From positions 186,001 to 250,000 of the forward strand of contig CAVONV010000034.1 of NCBI GenBank assembly GCA_963697355.1: DNA of 64,000 nt, read 5' to 3'. Position 1 is the first letter of the stretch. Each line of letters opens with the position of its first letter. Below the pieces are notes generated by a model that was not told the DNA's origin, did not search any database, and was given only the letters and a program-made list of their open reading frames with translations. The stretch comes from CAVONV01 sp963697355 (lineage in GTDB: Bacteria > Acidobacteriota > Vicinamibacteria > Marinacidobacterales > DATDRI01). Below are positions 37,066-46,537 of the stretch, piece by piece. The position numbers and the translations under genes are program-made.

Positions 37066-37476
37066 TTGAAGTGGAAGAGTGAACCGAATGGAGATTTGTC
37101 AGGGTTTCTCGACCGAGGTATCTCCGTGAAAGGTGAGGTCTCGTTCAAAGACACCCTACGCATCGATGGCCGATTCGAAGGAACGATCCGCTCGGGAAAG
37201 ACACTCATCGTGGGCGAATCCGCGGATGTCAATGCAGAGATCGAAGTGGACTCCCTTTACGTCAGCGGCCGCCTCCGCGGACAAGCGAAGGCGGCGAACC
37301 GCATCGAGCTTGGTCAGTCTGCCCGCGTAGAATCCGATCTCAACACGAGCGTCCTCGTGGTCGAGGAGGGGGCGGTGTTCGAAGGCCGGTGTACGATGAA
37401 CAAGGAATCGCGAACCGGGCCCCGAGAAGTGGACGACCGCATAGCCAAACTGAAAGACGTATCATCTTCTAAGTGA
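37066..37476 (+). CDS. Bactofilin (polymer-forming cytoskeletal protein)
   Basis: A 136-residue bactofilin: a short N-terminal tail, then the right-handed beta-helix core recognised by GISVKGEVSFKDTLRIDGRFEGTI (as GxxxxGxxxxxxxLRIDGRFEG), ILVGES-like VNAEIEVDSLYVSGRLRG and SDLNTSVLVVEEGAVFEG. The TTG start at 37066 has a strong AAGGAGGAT ribosome binding site. Bactofilins polymerise without nucleotide. The gene follows parB by only 34 bases on the same strand, a coupling of interest given bactofilin scaffolds for ParABS in Myxococcus. No transmembrane segment. Confidence 0.9.
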   Translation: MKWKSEPNGDLSGFLDRGISVKGEVSFKDTLRIDGRFEGTIRSGKTLIVGESADVNAEIEVDSLYVSGRLRGQAKAANRIELGQSARVESDLNTSVLVVEEGAVFEGRCTMNKESRTGPREVDDRIAKLKDVSSSK

Positions 37477-37614
37477 AACAGCGGCTCGGGCTCACCCTGC
37501 GAGTCATTTGCGCCGGTTGAGCCGCCAGGCGGAGTCCTTTAGATCACACCCGTCGCGTCGGGCGGAATGCCCAGAATCAATCATCCTCTGATTGCGATAA
37601 AAGCCTGGAATGAG

Positions 37615-38091
37615 TTAGCCGCTGTGTCTATGGGCTTCGTCGGCCGGCCTGAACGTCCAGATGTCGTTGAGCACGAACGTCACGACCGCCGCGAGGATGA
37701 TGGCGATGACGTTGGCCAACAGGTAATGCATGAACTGAGCCGCGATCTTGGTGACGATGAACTGCAGGGTGATGGAGAGCCAGCTTGCCAAGAAGTACTG
37801 TCCCATTTGAACAAAAAAGCGGTATCGAGTTTTTCCTTTCCGATCTCTCCACGTCCACAAACGATTCCAGAGGAAGTTGTGGACGGTGGCGACGAAGATC
37901 GCGAGCGCGAGGGAACCATTCAACCTCGTATCTTCCGGCCTGACGTGAGCCAAGAGATGCTCCTGACTCAGGAAGAGTACGACCAGGTTGACGATGGTGC
38001 CGGAAAAACCGACCAGACCGAACTTCATGAAGCGGTGCCGAAGAACGGAGCCCAGGACCGGCGTATCGAGAATGTGTTGAATGAAGCTCAC
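37615..38091 (-). CDS. GtrA-family membrane protein
   Basis: A protein of 158 residues from GTG 38091, which overlaps the upstream gene's stop (GTGA), with four membrane segments: FGLVGFSGTIVNLVVLFL, LALAIFVATVHNFLWNRLWTW, YFLASWLSITLQFIVTKIA and ANVIAIILAAVVTFVLNDIWTF. The FGLVG, NFLWNRLWTW and LNDIWTF motifs are characteristic of GtrA-like flippases or glycan-synthesis helpers. The upstream open frame to 38172 is inside the GT9 gene and not needed. It converges on the bactofilin gene. Likely acts with the GT9 glycosyltransferase in envelope glycan assembly. Confidence 0.85.
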   Translation of the reverse strand: MSFIQHILDTPVLGSVLRHRFMKFGLVGFSGTIVNLVVLFLSQEHLLAHVRPEDTRLNGSLALAIFVATVHNFLWNRLWTWRDRKGKTRYRFFVQMGQYFLASWLSITLQFIVTKIAAQFMHYLLANVIAIILAAVVTFVLNDIWTFRPADEAHRHSG

Positions 38092-39304
38092 CGGAGTCGG
38101 TCGCCTTCTCTTTCTCTCAGGATGTCGCGGGTCTTTTTCATGACGGCTTCCGGAAGGATCGTTTTCAAGCAAACGTTGTTGCCGTCACATGGAGAGTTGC
38201 GGTGATTGTATGCTGTGAGACAGGGAGAGCAGGATAGGTTTGTATAGAAGATTTGCGACTTGTCGTCTAGTGGCCCATAGAGCGTCGGCGTTTCTGGGCC
38301 GTAGAAAACGATGCTGGGAATGGGAGTCATAGAAGCGAAGTGAACGGGCCCCCCATCGTTAGTGATGAGTAAGGACGCGAAGTGGAACACAAGCATGAGC
38401 TCTCGAACAGTGCTCGTGTAGCCGGTCAAGTCGATGCAACTCGGATGACCGCAATGCGATTGGATCTCGCGGGCCAGAGGCTTGTCTCCCTTCAAACCAA
38501 TCACACCGACCGCGTGGCCTTCTCTTACCAGCTCACGAGCCACGATACGGTAGTGTCGAGTGGCCATGCGCGAATAGGCAGGAGTCCGCCCCCGGGGTAC
38601 ATGAGAACGAGTGCCTTACCAACGACGGAGGGGAAATCAGTCGTTAGACGCGACATCACGGCCTCGACCTCTTCGCGGTCCGTGGCAAGTGGAGCGATGT
38701 GCAGCCTATCGTCGGCGCAAGGGCGTTTGACTCTAGGAGCCCCAAAGGAATCAATGGCTCCCGCCAAGGTGATGAACTGCTGTGCGATGTGTTGATACGG
38801 GTTGTACAAGACCGGTCGGTTTATGAAGTCCCCACGATATAGGCCTTCTTGAGTATGAGGGTGAAATCCGACCCTCTTCTCTGCTCCGCTCAGCAGTGAC
38901 AGGATGCTGCTGACCCTAGAAAACAGCTCACAGTCGATCACGGTGTCGATGCCGATCCTCCTCGTATGCCGCACGGCACTGAGGCAATCGCAAAGCAAAT
39001 GAGCGAATGTGTCGTTGCGAAGCGTCAAGATGTTCGACTCCGGAACGGCATCCAGCAGATCCAGGACTTCCTTGTTTTGTCGGAAGACCAAGGCGTGAAG
39101 TTCCGCTTCGGGATAGTGCTCTTGGAGCCGCGCGAACATGGGCCGAGCCAACACGAGGGCTCCCATCTCCGACAAAAGGACAACAAGAATCTTTTGGCTG
39201 TCCGGTGTCACGGTGTCACCGCGAAAACGATGCAAGAGGGATAGCACCCGACAGATCAAGCTTCCCGCGACGCGATCGACCTTACGTTGAAATGCGATGT
39301 CCAT
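38088..39304 (-). pseudogene. Glycosyltransferase family 9 (heptosyltransferase-like), one frameshift
   Basis: Two overlapping frames together encode one GT9 protein. The first (39304 to 38525) contains QKILVVLLSEMGALVLARPMFARL and ELHALVFRQNKEVLDLLD; the second (38567 to 38088) contains VARELVREGHAVGVIGLKGD, LLITNDGGPVHFAS and PSIVFYGPETPTLYGP, the donor-binding half. The expected junction is in the IRAWP segment around 38550-38562, where a single missing base would restore about 405 residues. Both halves are well conserved, so the break is recent or a sequence error. A cysteine-rich stretch (SCSPCLTAYNHRNSPC) near the end is typical of this subgroup. Confidence 0.8.
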
Positions 39305-39406
39305 CTCGAATCACCGATCTTATTACCTTCGTCAAACTCCGCTTCCGCCCCCCCTCGCGCCATATTAAACTACATGCATGCTCCGAGAACGACCGGGAGG
39401 ATTGAA

Positions 39407-40648
39407 TTGAAGGATTGGCCGACCGTTCTACGGGGCATGGACGTCGTGATGGTCCATCCGAAGAAACCATCGGCGGGGGAGAATCCAAAACGTATCGTTC
39501 GAAAAGCTGTTCTCGACGCGGGACTCGTTGCCTTTCTCGAGCAGGCCCATCATCGGGGGCGCTCGGTGACGATTCTATTGAACGATCCCGATCGGTTCAC
39601 CGATAGCCGGACGGCACTGGAAGTTGTGCTCGAGGTCGCCGAGAAGCGCGGCTTGCCTCCCGACTACCGCGTTCTCTTCGCGACAGGCAGCCACTCGTTC
39701 TCTGTGGATCAGATGCGCCGGCACGAGGAGCAGGTGCTGCCCCGAGCGGGTACGTTTTTGTTCGAAACACAATGGCACAACTGCCGGAGCCCCGATACCG
39801 TTCGCTCCACTGGGAAAGCCCATCTTAACGAGTGGGTTGTCGGGGGAGAACATCTTCTGGTCATCGGTAGTATGGAACCGCACTATTTTGCGGGTGTCAC
39901 CGGCGCACACAAGACGTTGACCGTCGGCGTGATGTCCTACGAAAGCCTCTGCAACAACCACTGTCACGCGATGACGCGGCTGGCCCGCGGGCTCAGGACC
40001 CATGGCAATCCCGTCCACGAGGGGATTGCCGCCATTGTCAACCATCTCACATCTGCCGGAAAAAGCGTCTTCGCGATCAACGAGGTACTCGTCGAGCAAC
40101 GCATCGTTGGTTGCTTCGCGGGAGGCCCCCTAGAGTCTCTGGAGCAGGGACTACCTCTCGTTCGGAACATCTACTCCCATTGTCTCAACCAAACGGCCGA
40201 TTTGGTCGTGGCCTGTGTCGGCCCTCCCTTGAACAAGAGCTTGTATCAAGCCGACAAAGGCATAAAAAACGTGGAGAATGCCGTTCGAGATGGCGGCGTC
40301 ATCCTTCTCGATGCGTCATGCCATGAAGGGATCGGAATCGATCGCTTCATGCAGCTCATGAGGCGAGCCTCTACGGTCGAGGAAGCCCTCGCTGTGGTGG
40401 AAGCCGAAGGCTACTGTTTGGGTGACCACAAAGCGGTGCGCCTGCGGGCTCTCACCCAAAGACGGGGTGTGTGCCTGGGAATCATCTCTCGCCACTTGGG
40501 CGAACTAGAAGCACGGCTTGCGGGCCTTGAGCGCTTTGCTGACTCCTCCGCCGCGGTTCGCTGGGCAAGAGAAAAGCTGGGAAGTGAAAAAATCCGAGCC
40601 GTTTTGGTGGAAGACGCCGGGAACACGACCGTGACACTTCAAGATTGA
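39407..40648 (+). CDS. LarA-like (DUF2088) protein with all LarA active-site positions retained
   Basis: The start TTG 39407 has a GGGAGG site 6 bases upstream; in-frame ATG 39374 is the alternative. The 413-residue protein follows LarA: RSVTILLNDPDRFT (like the DxTRP loop), LFATGSHSF (His108 position), SMEPHYFAGVTGAHKTL (His174 and the pincer-anchoring Lys184), NNHCHA (His200, nickel ligand), and SLYQADKGIKNVENAVRDGG. So it may be a nickel-pincer-nucleotide 2-hydroxyacid racemase or epimerase. The cofactor genes larB/C/E are not in the window. The substrate is unknown. It is divergent from the GT9 gene and convergent with the next membrane gene (10-base stop overlap). Confidence 0.82.
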   Translation: MKDWPTVLRGMDVVMVHPKKPSAGENPKRIVRKAVLDAGLVAFLEQAHHRGRSVTILLNDPDRFTDSRTALEVVLEVAEKRGLPPDYRVLFATGSHSFSVDQMRRHEEQVLPRAGTFLFETQWHNCRSPDTVRSTGKAHLNEWVVGGEHLLVIGSMEPHYFAGVTGAHKTLTVGVMSYESLCNNHCHAMTRLARGLRTHGNPVHEGIAAIVNHLTSAGKSVFAINEVLVEQRIVGCFAGGPLESLEQGLPLVRNIYSHCLNQTADLVVACVGPPLNKSLYQADKGIKNVENAVRDGGVILLDASCHEGIGIDRFMQLMRRASTVEEALAVVEAEGYCLGDHKAVRLRALTQRRGVCLGIISRHLGELEARLAGLERFADSSAAVRWAREKLGSEKIRAVLVEDAGNTTVTLQD

Positions 40649-41247
40649 GGAGGCTTCCGCCGCCGAAGCCTGGTCCTCCACCACCAAAATAAGAATCCCG
40701 TCGCATAGAGTACGAGCCACGGGTCGATGAGATAGTCCCACAAGTTCCTGGACTCCAAGAGGCCCATCAGATGGGCCAAAACCGACGCACTCAGGCAAAG
40801 AGCAATGAGAGAAAGCTCTTTTCGCACAGCCCATAGGGCGAAGACAAACAAGACCACGAGAAAAGGCCTCGAGCCGTATCCAAGAGTGTAAGGGTCGAAG
40901 TAGGTGAGGCCCAAAGCCATAGGGTACAGAAAAACGCCTCCCGCTAAGACCAGGAACATGAGGACACGCTTACTCCGGGCGGAATACAGCTCACGATCGG
41001 TCACATGAGAGACGCTGGCGCCGACGAGGAGAATCCAGGTCGTGATGCTGATATCACCCGTGAGCCCACGAACGTACCCGGCGAGGGGAAGACCCCTGAT
41101 CGGGACCAAGGCCAAGACCAACATCGCGAGGAGAATGAGACCCCGCACCTTCGAAGGGAAACGACCGAGCTTCACAGTGGAAACGACGACACTGGCCGGA
41201 AGCAGTCCACAGCCGGCGAGCCCGATGAGCGAAGGGAGATTGATCAT
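40639..41247 (-). CDS. Unknown polytopic membrane protein
   Basis: From ATG 41247, which overlaps the upstream stop (ATGA), the protein has 202 residues with about six hydrophobic segments (LPSLIGLAGCGLLPASVVVS, GLILLAMLVLALVPI, TTWILLVGASVSHV, VLMFLVLAGGVFLYPMALGL, FLVVLFVFALWAV, LIALCLSASVLAHLMGLL). The short loop YFDPYTLGYGSRP is notable. I do not recognise a family. Coupled to the sialidase-like gene, hence probably expressed with it. Confidence 0.65.
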   Translation of the reverse strand: MINLPSLIGLAGCGLLPASVVVSTVKLGRFPSKVRGLILLAMLVLALVPIRGLPLAGYVRGLTGDISITTWILLVGASVSHVTDRELYSARSKRVLMFLVLAGGVFLYPMALGLTYFDPYTLGYGSRPFLVVLFVFALWAVRKELSLIALCLSASVLAHLMGLLESRNLWDYLIDPWLVLYATGFLFWWWRTRLRRRKPPQS

Positions 41248-42380
41248 CGCGCTGCCTCCAGCCAGGCAGGGTTGAAATGTACGTGTTTGATGTGAGTCCG
41301 ATGCCAAGTGTAGAGCAAATGGTAGTCGCCGCTAATCGAGCGGATAAGAAAGGGGTAGGAGTACTCGTCGGACCCCGAAGGATCTTCTTCGAACTGATGG
41401 ATCGTGCGCCAGCTCTCGCCGTCATCTGATGAGAGGGCCAGCGAGAGGTTGCTCCGGTCTGTTTCGCTCGCGTTGAAGACCACCATGAGAGACCCGTCGT
41501 CCAACCGTGCGCCCGCGACAGCAGAGTTCGGGTTGGGAAGACCGGTCTTCCAAGGCTGTGTCCAGTGTTGACCACCGTCTGCCGTTCGAACCGCGAGAAC
41601 CCTCTTGGGAGGCGCGCCGGCATAGCGCATCAAGCCCATGGCGTTTGATGCCGAGCTCGGTAGGATGACCGGTTGAAGAGAAGAGGTGCCTCGGGACAAC
41701 CGGCTCTTACCGACAACGTTGCCCTCGCGGTCTAGCCTTAGAATTTCGCCGAAAACACCCATGAGCTCGTGGTAAACCGGCAACGCGACCAAACCGCTCT
41801 CGAGTACGAGGGCGGGTCCTTTGACGAGGGTCGACAGATTAAGGAAGGGCGACGTGATGAGCCGGCGAGCCGGATTCCATGTTTGGCCTTCATCCCTTGA
41901 CACGGCCAGGTTGATAGCGCTCCCGCTCCATCCTCCAACGGAGACGCTGACGTAGAACAACCAAATCTCACGATCCCCGTATCGAAAGGCGACGGGATTT
42001 CCAATCATTTTTACGTAACGTCGGACATCTGTTTGCGTGGACCATCGATCGAGAATAGGGGTTTCCGGGCTCCATTGACTTGTCGCGGGTTCGTAAACTG
42101 AGCTAAAAATGGAAACGTCTCTCGTTCCCTCTTCGGTTCCGCCGTACCAGAAAGCTCGAAGTCTTCCGTCAGAAAGCTCTACGACCGTCGCGGCATGGAC
42201 CTGTGGTGTTGCTTCGTGTGAGATCAGGCGATCCTCGTACAAGGGTGCCTCGGCTCGAGGAGCCTCGATGATGGGTTGCGTGAAACCGTCCCTGGACTTG
42301 CTGATGGGTATACGGAGCCAGGCAAGAGCGAAGATCAACGTCGTGAGAAGGAACAGAGGTTTCTTTGGGGCAAAACGCAT
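41244..42380 (-). CDS. Sialidase-fold (BNR/Asp-box) exported protein
   Basis: A 378-residue protein with an N-terminal signal or anchor (FLLTTLIFALAWLRIPI) and a six-bladed beta-propeller. Asp-boxes are visible: AVSRDEGQTWNP, RTADGGQHWTQP and SSDDGESWRT. Motifs HAATVVELSDGRLRAFWYGG and EYSYPFLIRSISGDYHLLYTWHR are typical of bacterial exo-alpha-sialidase-domain proteins, many of which are not true sialidases. The usual arginine triad could not be assigned with certainty. It lies 43 bases from the APC permease gene on the same strand and overlaps the next membrane gene. Confidence 0.8.
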   Translation of the reverse strand: MRFAPKKPLFLLTTLIFALAWLRIPISKSRDGFTQPIIEAPRAEAPLYEDRLISHEATPQVHAATVVELSDGRLRAFWYGGTEEGTRDVSIFSSVYEPATSQWSPETPILDRWSTQTDVRRYVKMIGNPVAFRYGDREIWLFYVSVSVGGWSGSAINLAVSRDEGQTWNPARRLITSPFLNLSTLVKGPALVLESGLVALPVYHELMGVFGEILRLDREGNVVGKSRLSRGTSSLQPVILPSSASNAMGLMRYAGAPPKRVLAVRTADGGQHWTQPWKTGLPNPNSAVAGARLDDGSLMVVFNASETDRSNLSLALSSDDGESWRTIHQFEEDPSGSDEYSYPFLIRSISGDYHLLYTWHRTHIKHVHFNPAWLEAAR

Positions 42381-42423
42381 GACTTCACGGGAGGATAGTT
42401 CGGTCCGCCAGGGCGAAGCAAAC

Positions 42424-43815
42424 TCAGTTCGTCAAACGTCGTCCGAAGGAGCGGAGAAGGAAAAAGCTCGGCACACCCATCGCGCAGATCCCGAGTCCGA
42501 TGAGAGACTCCTGGGGGCGGTTCAACAGTGTGTAGATGACGCTCCATCCCGTAATGAGAAGAAACAGGATCGGGGTAAAAGGGTATCCCCAAGTGCGATA
42601 CCCATCGAATTCGGGCGTTCGCCGCCTCAGAACAAAGAGTGAAATCACCGTCCAGCCGGTAAAAACGAGAAGGACGACGGTCGAGAACGTCACGAGTTGA
42701 GCAAATGTACCGGAAAGGACCAAGAGCGAAGCCCATACAGCTTGGAGCAGGATCGCCGTGGAGGGCGTTTGATAACGGGGGTGTATGCGAGCGATGGGAG
42801 CCGGAAAGAGACGGTCCCTGGCCATGGCGAAATAGACGCGAGGACCGGCAATCGTCATGGCGCTAACGGCGCCCAGGATCGTGGCCATGAAGAGCACATT
42901 CAAGAAGGGTGCGGCAGTCGCTGGGAAGAGTCGCTCCGTGGCCATCTCTCCGACGCGGAGCACCCCTTTCATTTCTTCCAGTGGCATGGCGTATAGATAA
43001 ACAGTGTTCAATCCCAAGTAAATGATGGCGACGATGACGGTCCCAATGATCAGGGATAGGGGAAGCGTCCGCTGTGGATCACGGAGCTCTTCTCCGATAT
43101 AGGCCGCGGCATTCCACCCGCTGTACGAGAACATGACGAAGATGAGGCCTATGGCAAGGCCAGGAAAGGCCGCGTCCCAGTCGATGGGCACCGAAGTCTG
43201 GAAGTGCGCCACCTCGCCTCTGCCGATCGTGAGGCCACCGACAATCAGGATGCTGATGAGGGCTACCTTGATGAAAGTGACACCGACGTGAAAGCGAGCG
43301 CCGACCGTTGCTGTTCGTCGATGGATAAGAGCCATGACCACGATGGCACTGATGGCGACGAAGTGACCGGGCCCGATGCGCTCCAACCAAGGGGAGGCCG
43401 CTTCCGAACGGGCTTCAATGGCAAGACTCGGATAGAAGAAGGCCAGGTGCTCCACGAACGCGATGGCAGCGGCAGCAATGGGCGCCGAAAATCCGACCCA
43501 GAAGGAGGCCCAACCTGTCAAAAACGCCGGTAACGGGCCAAAACCTTCCCGTAGAAAGACGTACTCTCCGCCGGCCATGGGAATCCTGGCCCCCAGTTCT
43601 CCATAAGTGAGTGCACCGGCCAGCGCCAGAACGCCTCCGAGCAACCAAGCGCCCAACAATAGAGAAGGATTTCCAAGATCTCGGGCGAGGAAGCCGGAGG
43701 TCGTAAAGATCCCGGAACCGATGACGTTGGAGACAACGATCGCGACGGCCGCCCAAAGGCCCAATGAACGTGGTAGCGACCCACCACGAGCGGGTTTAGG
43801 GTCCTGGTTCACCAT
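42424..43815 (-). CDS. APC-family amino acid permease
   Basis: A 463-residue inner-membrane transporter with about 12 membrane segments. The first has SNVIGSGIFTTSGFLA, the glycine-rich unwound helix of the APC fold, followed by GGVLALAGALTYGELGARIPMAGGEYVFLREGFG, the family consensus (shortened here as GELGARIPMAGGEY). Resembles LAT-type exchangers or YfnA-like permeases. The substrate is probably a neutral or branched amino acid (inference). Confidence 0.9.
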   Translation of the reverse strand: MVNQDPKPARGGSLPRSLGLWAAVAIVVSNVIGSGIFTTSGFLARDLGNPSLLLGAWLLGGVLALAGALTYGELGARIPMAGGEYVFLREGFGPLPAFLTGWASFWVGFSAPIAAAAIAFVEHLAFFYPSLAIEARSEAASPWLERIGPGHFVAISAIVVMALIHRRTATVGARFHVGVTFIKVALISILIVGGLTIGRGEVAHFQTSVPIDWDAAFPGLAIGLIFVMFSYSGWNAAAYIGEELRDPQRTLPLSLIIGTVIVAIIYLGLNTVYLYAMPLEEMKGVLRVGEMATERLFPATAAPFLNVLFMATILGAVSAMTIAGPRVYFAMARDRLFPAPIARIHPRYQTPSTAILLQAVWASLLVLSGTFAQLVTFSTVVLLVFTGWTVISLFVLRRRTPEFDGYRTWGYPFTPILFLLITGWSVIYTLLNRPQESLIGLGICAMGVPSFFLLRSFGRRLTN

Positions 43816-43943
43816 TGGTACTGCACCGAAGGTTCCTTCCGAAGGACCGTCGAAGTGAGCGCTGAATGTGCCCCTTTCTTAGGACAAAGCCAGAAGCCAG
43901 TATGGGACCGGACTGCGGACTGCTACAGGGATTTCGGGTGGAC

Positions 43944-44366
43944 TCACTGCCCACGCATGCGCACGTTGAATTTACCTGCGATGATTGTGTCCTTGTTCAT
44001 CATCAAACGCAGGTAAACCGTGTAACTGCCGGGGTTTCGGAAGGTGTGAGACGCGCTGTAGATGCGTTTGAGCTCGGCACCTTCCTCGTAAGGATCACAG
44101 TCGGGCTCATAGAGGGATTCCGTCTCATCACCCCAATCCCATTGCTCTTCCAGGCAGTAATACTCCTCGGGGTTGTCCGGATCCCCTTCCAACTCCGCGC
44201 GGAGGTTCACACTGGCCGGTCTGTAACGGTACATGTCGGCAGGCTTCATGAACACCGTTCGTGGGCCCTTGAGCTTGAGTCGCATTTTTTCGTCGCCACC
44301 GTTGTTGGCCGGTGCTGCCGCGGCGAAGATGAGAAGCGCGCAAGAGATACCGATGATTCGCTTCAT
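43944..44366 (-). CDS. Small secreted PKD-like domain protein
   Basis: A 140-residue protein with a signal peptide (MKRIIGISCALLIFAAAAPA) and an immunoglobulin-like fold: EEQWDWGDETES, then IYSASHTFRNPGSYTVYLRLM. The WxWGDGT- and HxYxxPGxYxVxL-like patterns are those of PKD domains. Two cysteines (YYCLEEQ and PDCDPY) probably form a disulphide. The role is unknown, but a single PKD domain suggests surface or periplasmic binding. It lies between the permease and the broken YyaL-type gene. Confidence 0.7.
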   Translation of the reverse strand: MKRIIGISCALLIFAAAAPANNGGDEKMRLKLKGPRTVFMKPADMYRYRPASVNLRAELEGDPDNPEEYYCLEEQWDWGDETESLYEPDCDPYEEGAELKRIYSASHTFRNPGSYTVYLRLMMNKDTIIAGKFNVRMRGQ

Positions 44367-44427
44367 AACGCCATCTTAGCACAGGCCAATTTGGGGTCGA
44401 AAGCACCGAGGAGCGAAAAGCGGGCTG

Positions 44428-46503
44428 CTAAGTGGTTCCTCGAAGCGCCGCCTCCACCACTTCCAAGCTCTCGGTAGGTACCTTGCAGGCATAGCCCTCA
44501 CAGATGTAGAAGACAGGACCATGATCCGTCCCCGTCTTCCCTTTAAGCAAGGGAACTTGATCCTCGACCTTCTGGCGGTGAGGCCAGTTGGGATCCAAAA
44601 ACGCCACGGCCGTGCGCGGGTCAAACACACTCCAGATCCGCTCGAGAGCCTGGCGCGTCTCTTGCGAGTCCTCCTTGCCGACCACAGCAACCTCGCGGGG
44701 TGTGTCGATGTAATAGTCGAGTGCGCAGAGCATGTGTGCGAATGCGGACGGAGCTCTCTCCAAAAGGACTTGGAACGCTCGCAGGGTCTCCCGCGCTCTT
44801 GTGGCGTAGCTCTCCCGACCGCTATAAGTGGAGAGTTTCAGGAGAGAGAGCGCAGCCACGGCGTTGCCGGAAGGGATCGCGCCATCGAACCCGCTCTTCG
44901 AGCGGACCAGTAGCCGTTCGTGGTCCGAGCCAGTGAAATGGAACCCGCCACTCGACTCATCACGAAACAATCGGTCGAGCCCCTCGGCGAGTTGGGCGGC
45001 CGACTCGAGCCAACCGATATCGAAATCAGACTCATAGAGCTCGACCAGCCCGCTCATCAGGAAGGCGTAATCGTCGAGGTAAGCAGGAAAGCGAGAACGT
45101 CCCTGCCGGTATGTGGCAAGAAGGCGGCCCTTGTCGGACATGTTCTCCAGCACGAATCCAGCCGCCCGGCGGGCCGAGTCCAAGAAGCGTTGGTCTCCTA
45201 GAATGCGAAAGCCTCGTGCCATAGCGGAAATCATGAGGCCGTTCCAACTCGCAAGGACCTTGTCGTCAAGGCCCGGCCGGACGCGTTTCGTGCGAGCCTG
45301 CAGGAGCGACCGTCGTCCTGCGTCGAGAGCTTCTCTGAGCTCGTCCGCGGGACGATTGAGATCTCTCGAAACGACCTCGAGATTCTCTAGGAGTGTGTAA
45401 GATGTTGTGTCCTTCCCAGTTGCCTTGTGGAACCACGCCGTAGTAACGGCAGAAGGCTTCTGACTCCTCACCAAGAAGCTCAACTAGCTCCTCGTGAGAC
45501 CACACGTAGAACTTGCCCTCTATGCCTTCGCTATCAGCATCTTCTGATGAGAAGTACCCGCCCTCGGGGCCCTGCATCTCGCGAAGCACGTACTCGAGAG
45601 TTTCCCGCGCCACTCGCGCGTAGCGGGCGTTGCCGGTGACCTGGAAGGCTTCGAGGTAGGCCAACGTGAGGAGCGCATTGTCATAGAGCATTTTCTCGAA
45701 ATGAGGCGCGAACCAACGCTCGTCGGTCGAATATCGGTGAAATCCACCGCCGAGATGGTCGTACATGCCCCCCCGGCCATTTTGTCGAGTGTCAGCAACG
45801 CCATCTGGAGAGCATCGTCATCTTTGTGGGTGCGGTAGTACCGAAGAAGGACGAAGATCGCACCGGAGGGAGGAAACTTCGGCGCCGGAGTGAAACCACC
45901 TTCGCTGGGGTCGAAGCGCTGGGTCCAATCCCGGACGGCTTTTCGGATCAAATCGGCAGAGAGAATCTCGCGACTCGATGGAATGTGGGTCATGCTCCTC
46001 AAGTTTTCGGTAACGGCATGGGCGTTTTGCGCGACCTTGTCCGGTTGCTCTCGATAGGTCTCGGAAATTCGCTCGAGTACGGTCTTGAATCCGGGACGGC
46101 CGAGATGATCCTTCGGTGGAAAATAGGTGCCGCCGAAGAAAGGCTTCAGATCGGGTGTAAGGAATACCGTCAATGGCCAACCACCCGAGCCGGTCATCAT
46201 CTGCACGGCGTTCATGTAGATGTCGTCCAAGTCCGGTCGCTCTTCGCGGTCGACTTTGATGGGAACGAAAAGCTCGTTCATAAGGCGGGCGATCTCTTCG
46301 TTCTCAAAAGACTCCCTTTCCATGACGTGGCACCAGTGACAGGCCGAGTACCCGACGGAGAGCAAGATGGGCTTGTTTTCCTCTTGAGCACGACCAAGCG
46401 CGTCGGGCCCCCAGGGATACCAATCCACAGGATTGTGAGCATGCTGAAGTAGGTAAGGACTGGTTTCGTCGATCAGCTTGTTCGTAAACTTGTGCTCAGA
46501 CAT
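44428..46503 (-). pseudogene. YyaL/spermatogenesis-associated-20-type thioredoxin-domain protein, two frameshifts
   Basis: Three frames in sequence encode one protein of about 691 residues. Part 1 (46503-45520): [23 protein letters not shown] (thioredoxin motif) and [12 protein letters not shown]. Part 2 (45766-45266): [32 protein letters not shown] (quoted as [11 protein letters not shown] and [12 protein letters not shown]). Part 3 (45483-44428): [18 protein letters not shown] and AIPSGNAVAALSLLKL. The first break falls in a run of seven C's at 45768-45774 (one base missing); the second between about 45376 and 45391 (one base extra). Net length is in frame. The start ATG 46503 is clear. If the sequence is correct, translation stops at 327 residues. 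Family members are of uncertain function. Confidence 0.85.
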
Positions 46504-46537
46504 ACAAGCATTGTAGACAATCCGTGGGGCCCCAGAT

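Noticed and set aside
37567..38205. A 212-codon plus-strand frame over the GtrA region
   Set aside because: It is antisense to GtrA and GT9, which have clear membrane segments and family motifs, while this frame encodes a low-complexity acidic sequence with none.
45266..45766. A separate gene for the middle part of the YyaL-type protein
   Set aside because: Its sequence continues the family alignment from the previous frame and into the next, and its ATG is simply internal; it is one frameshifted gene.
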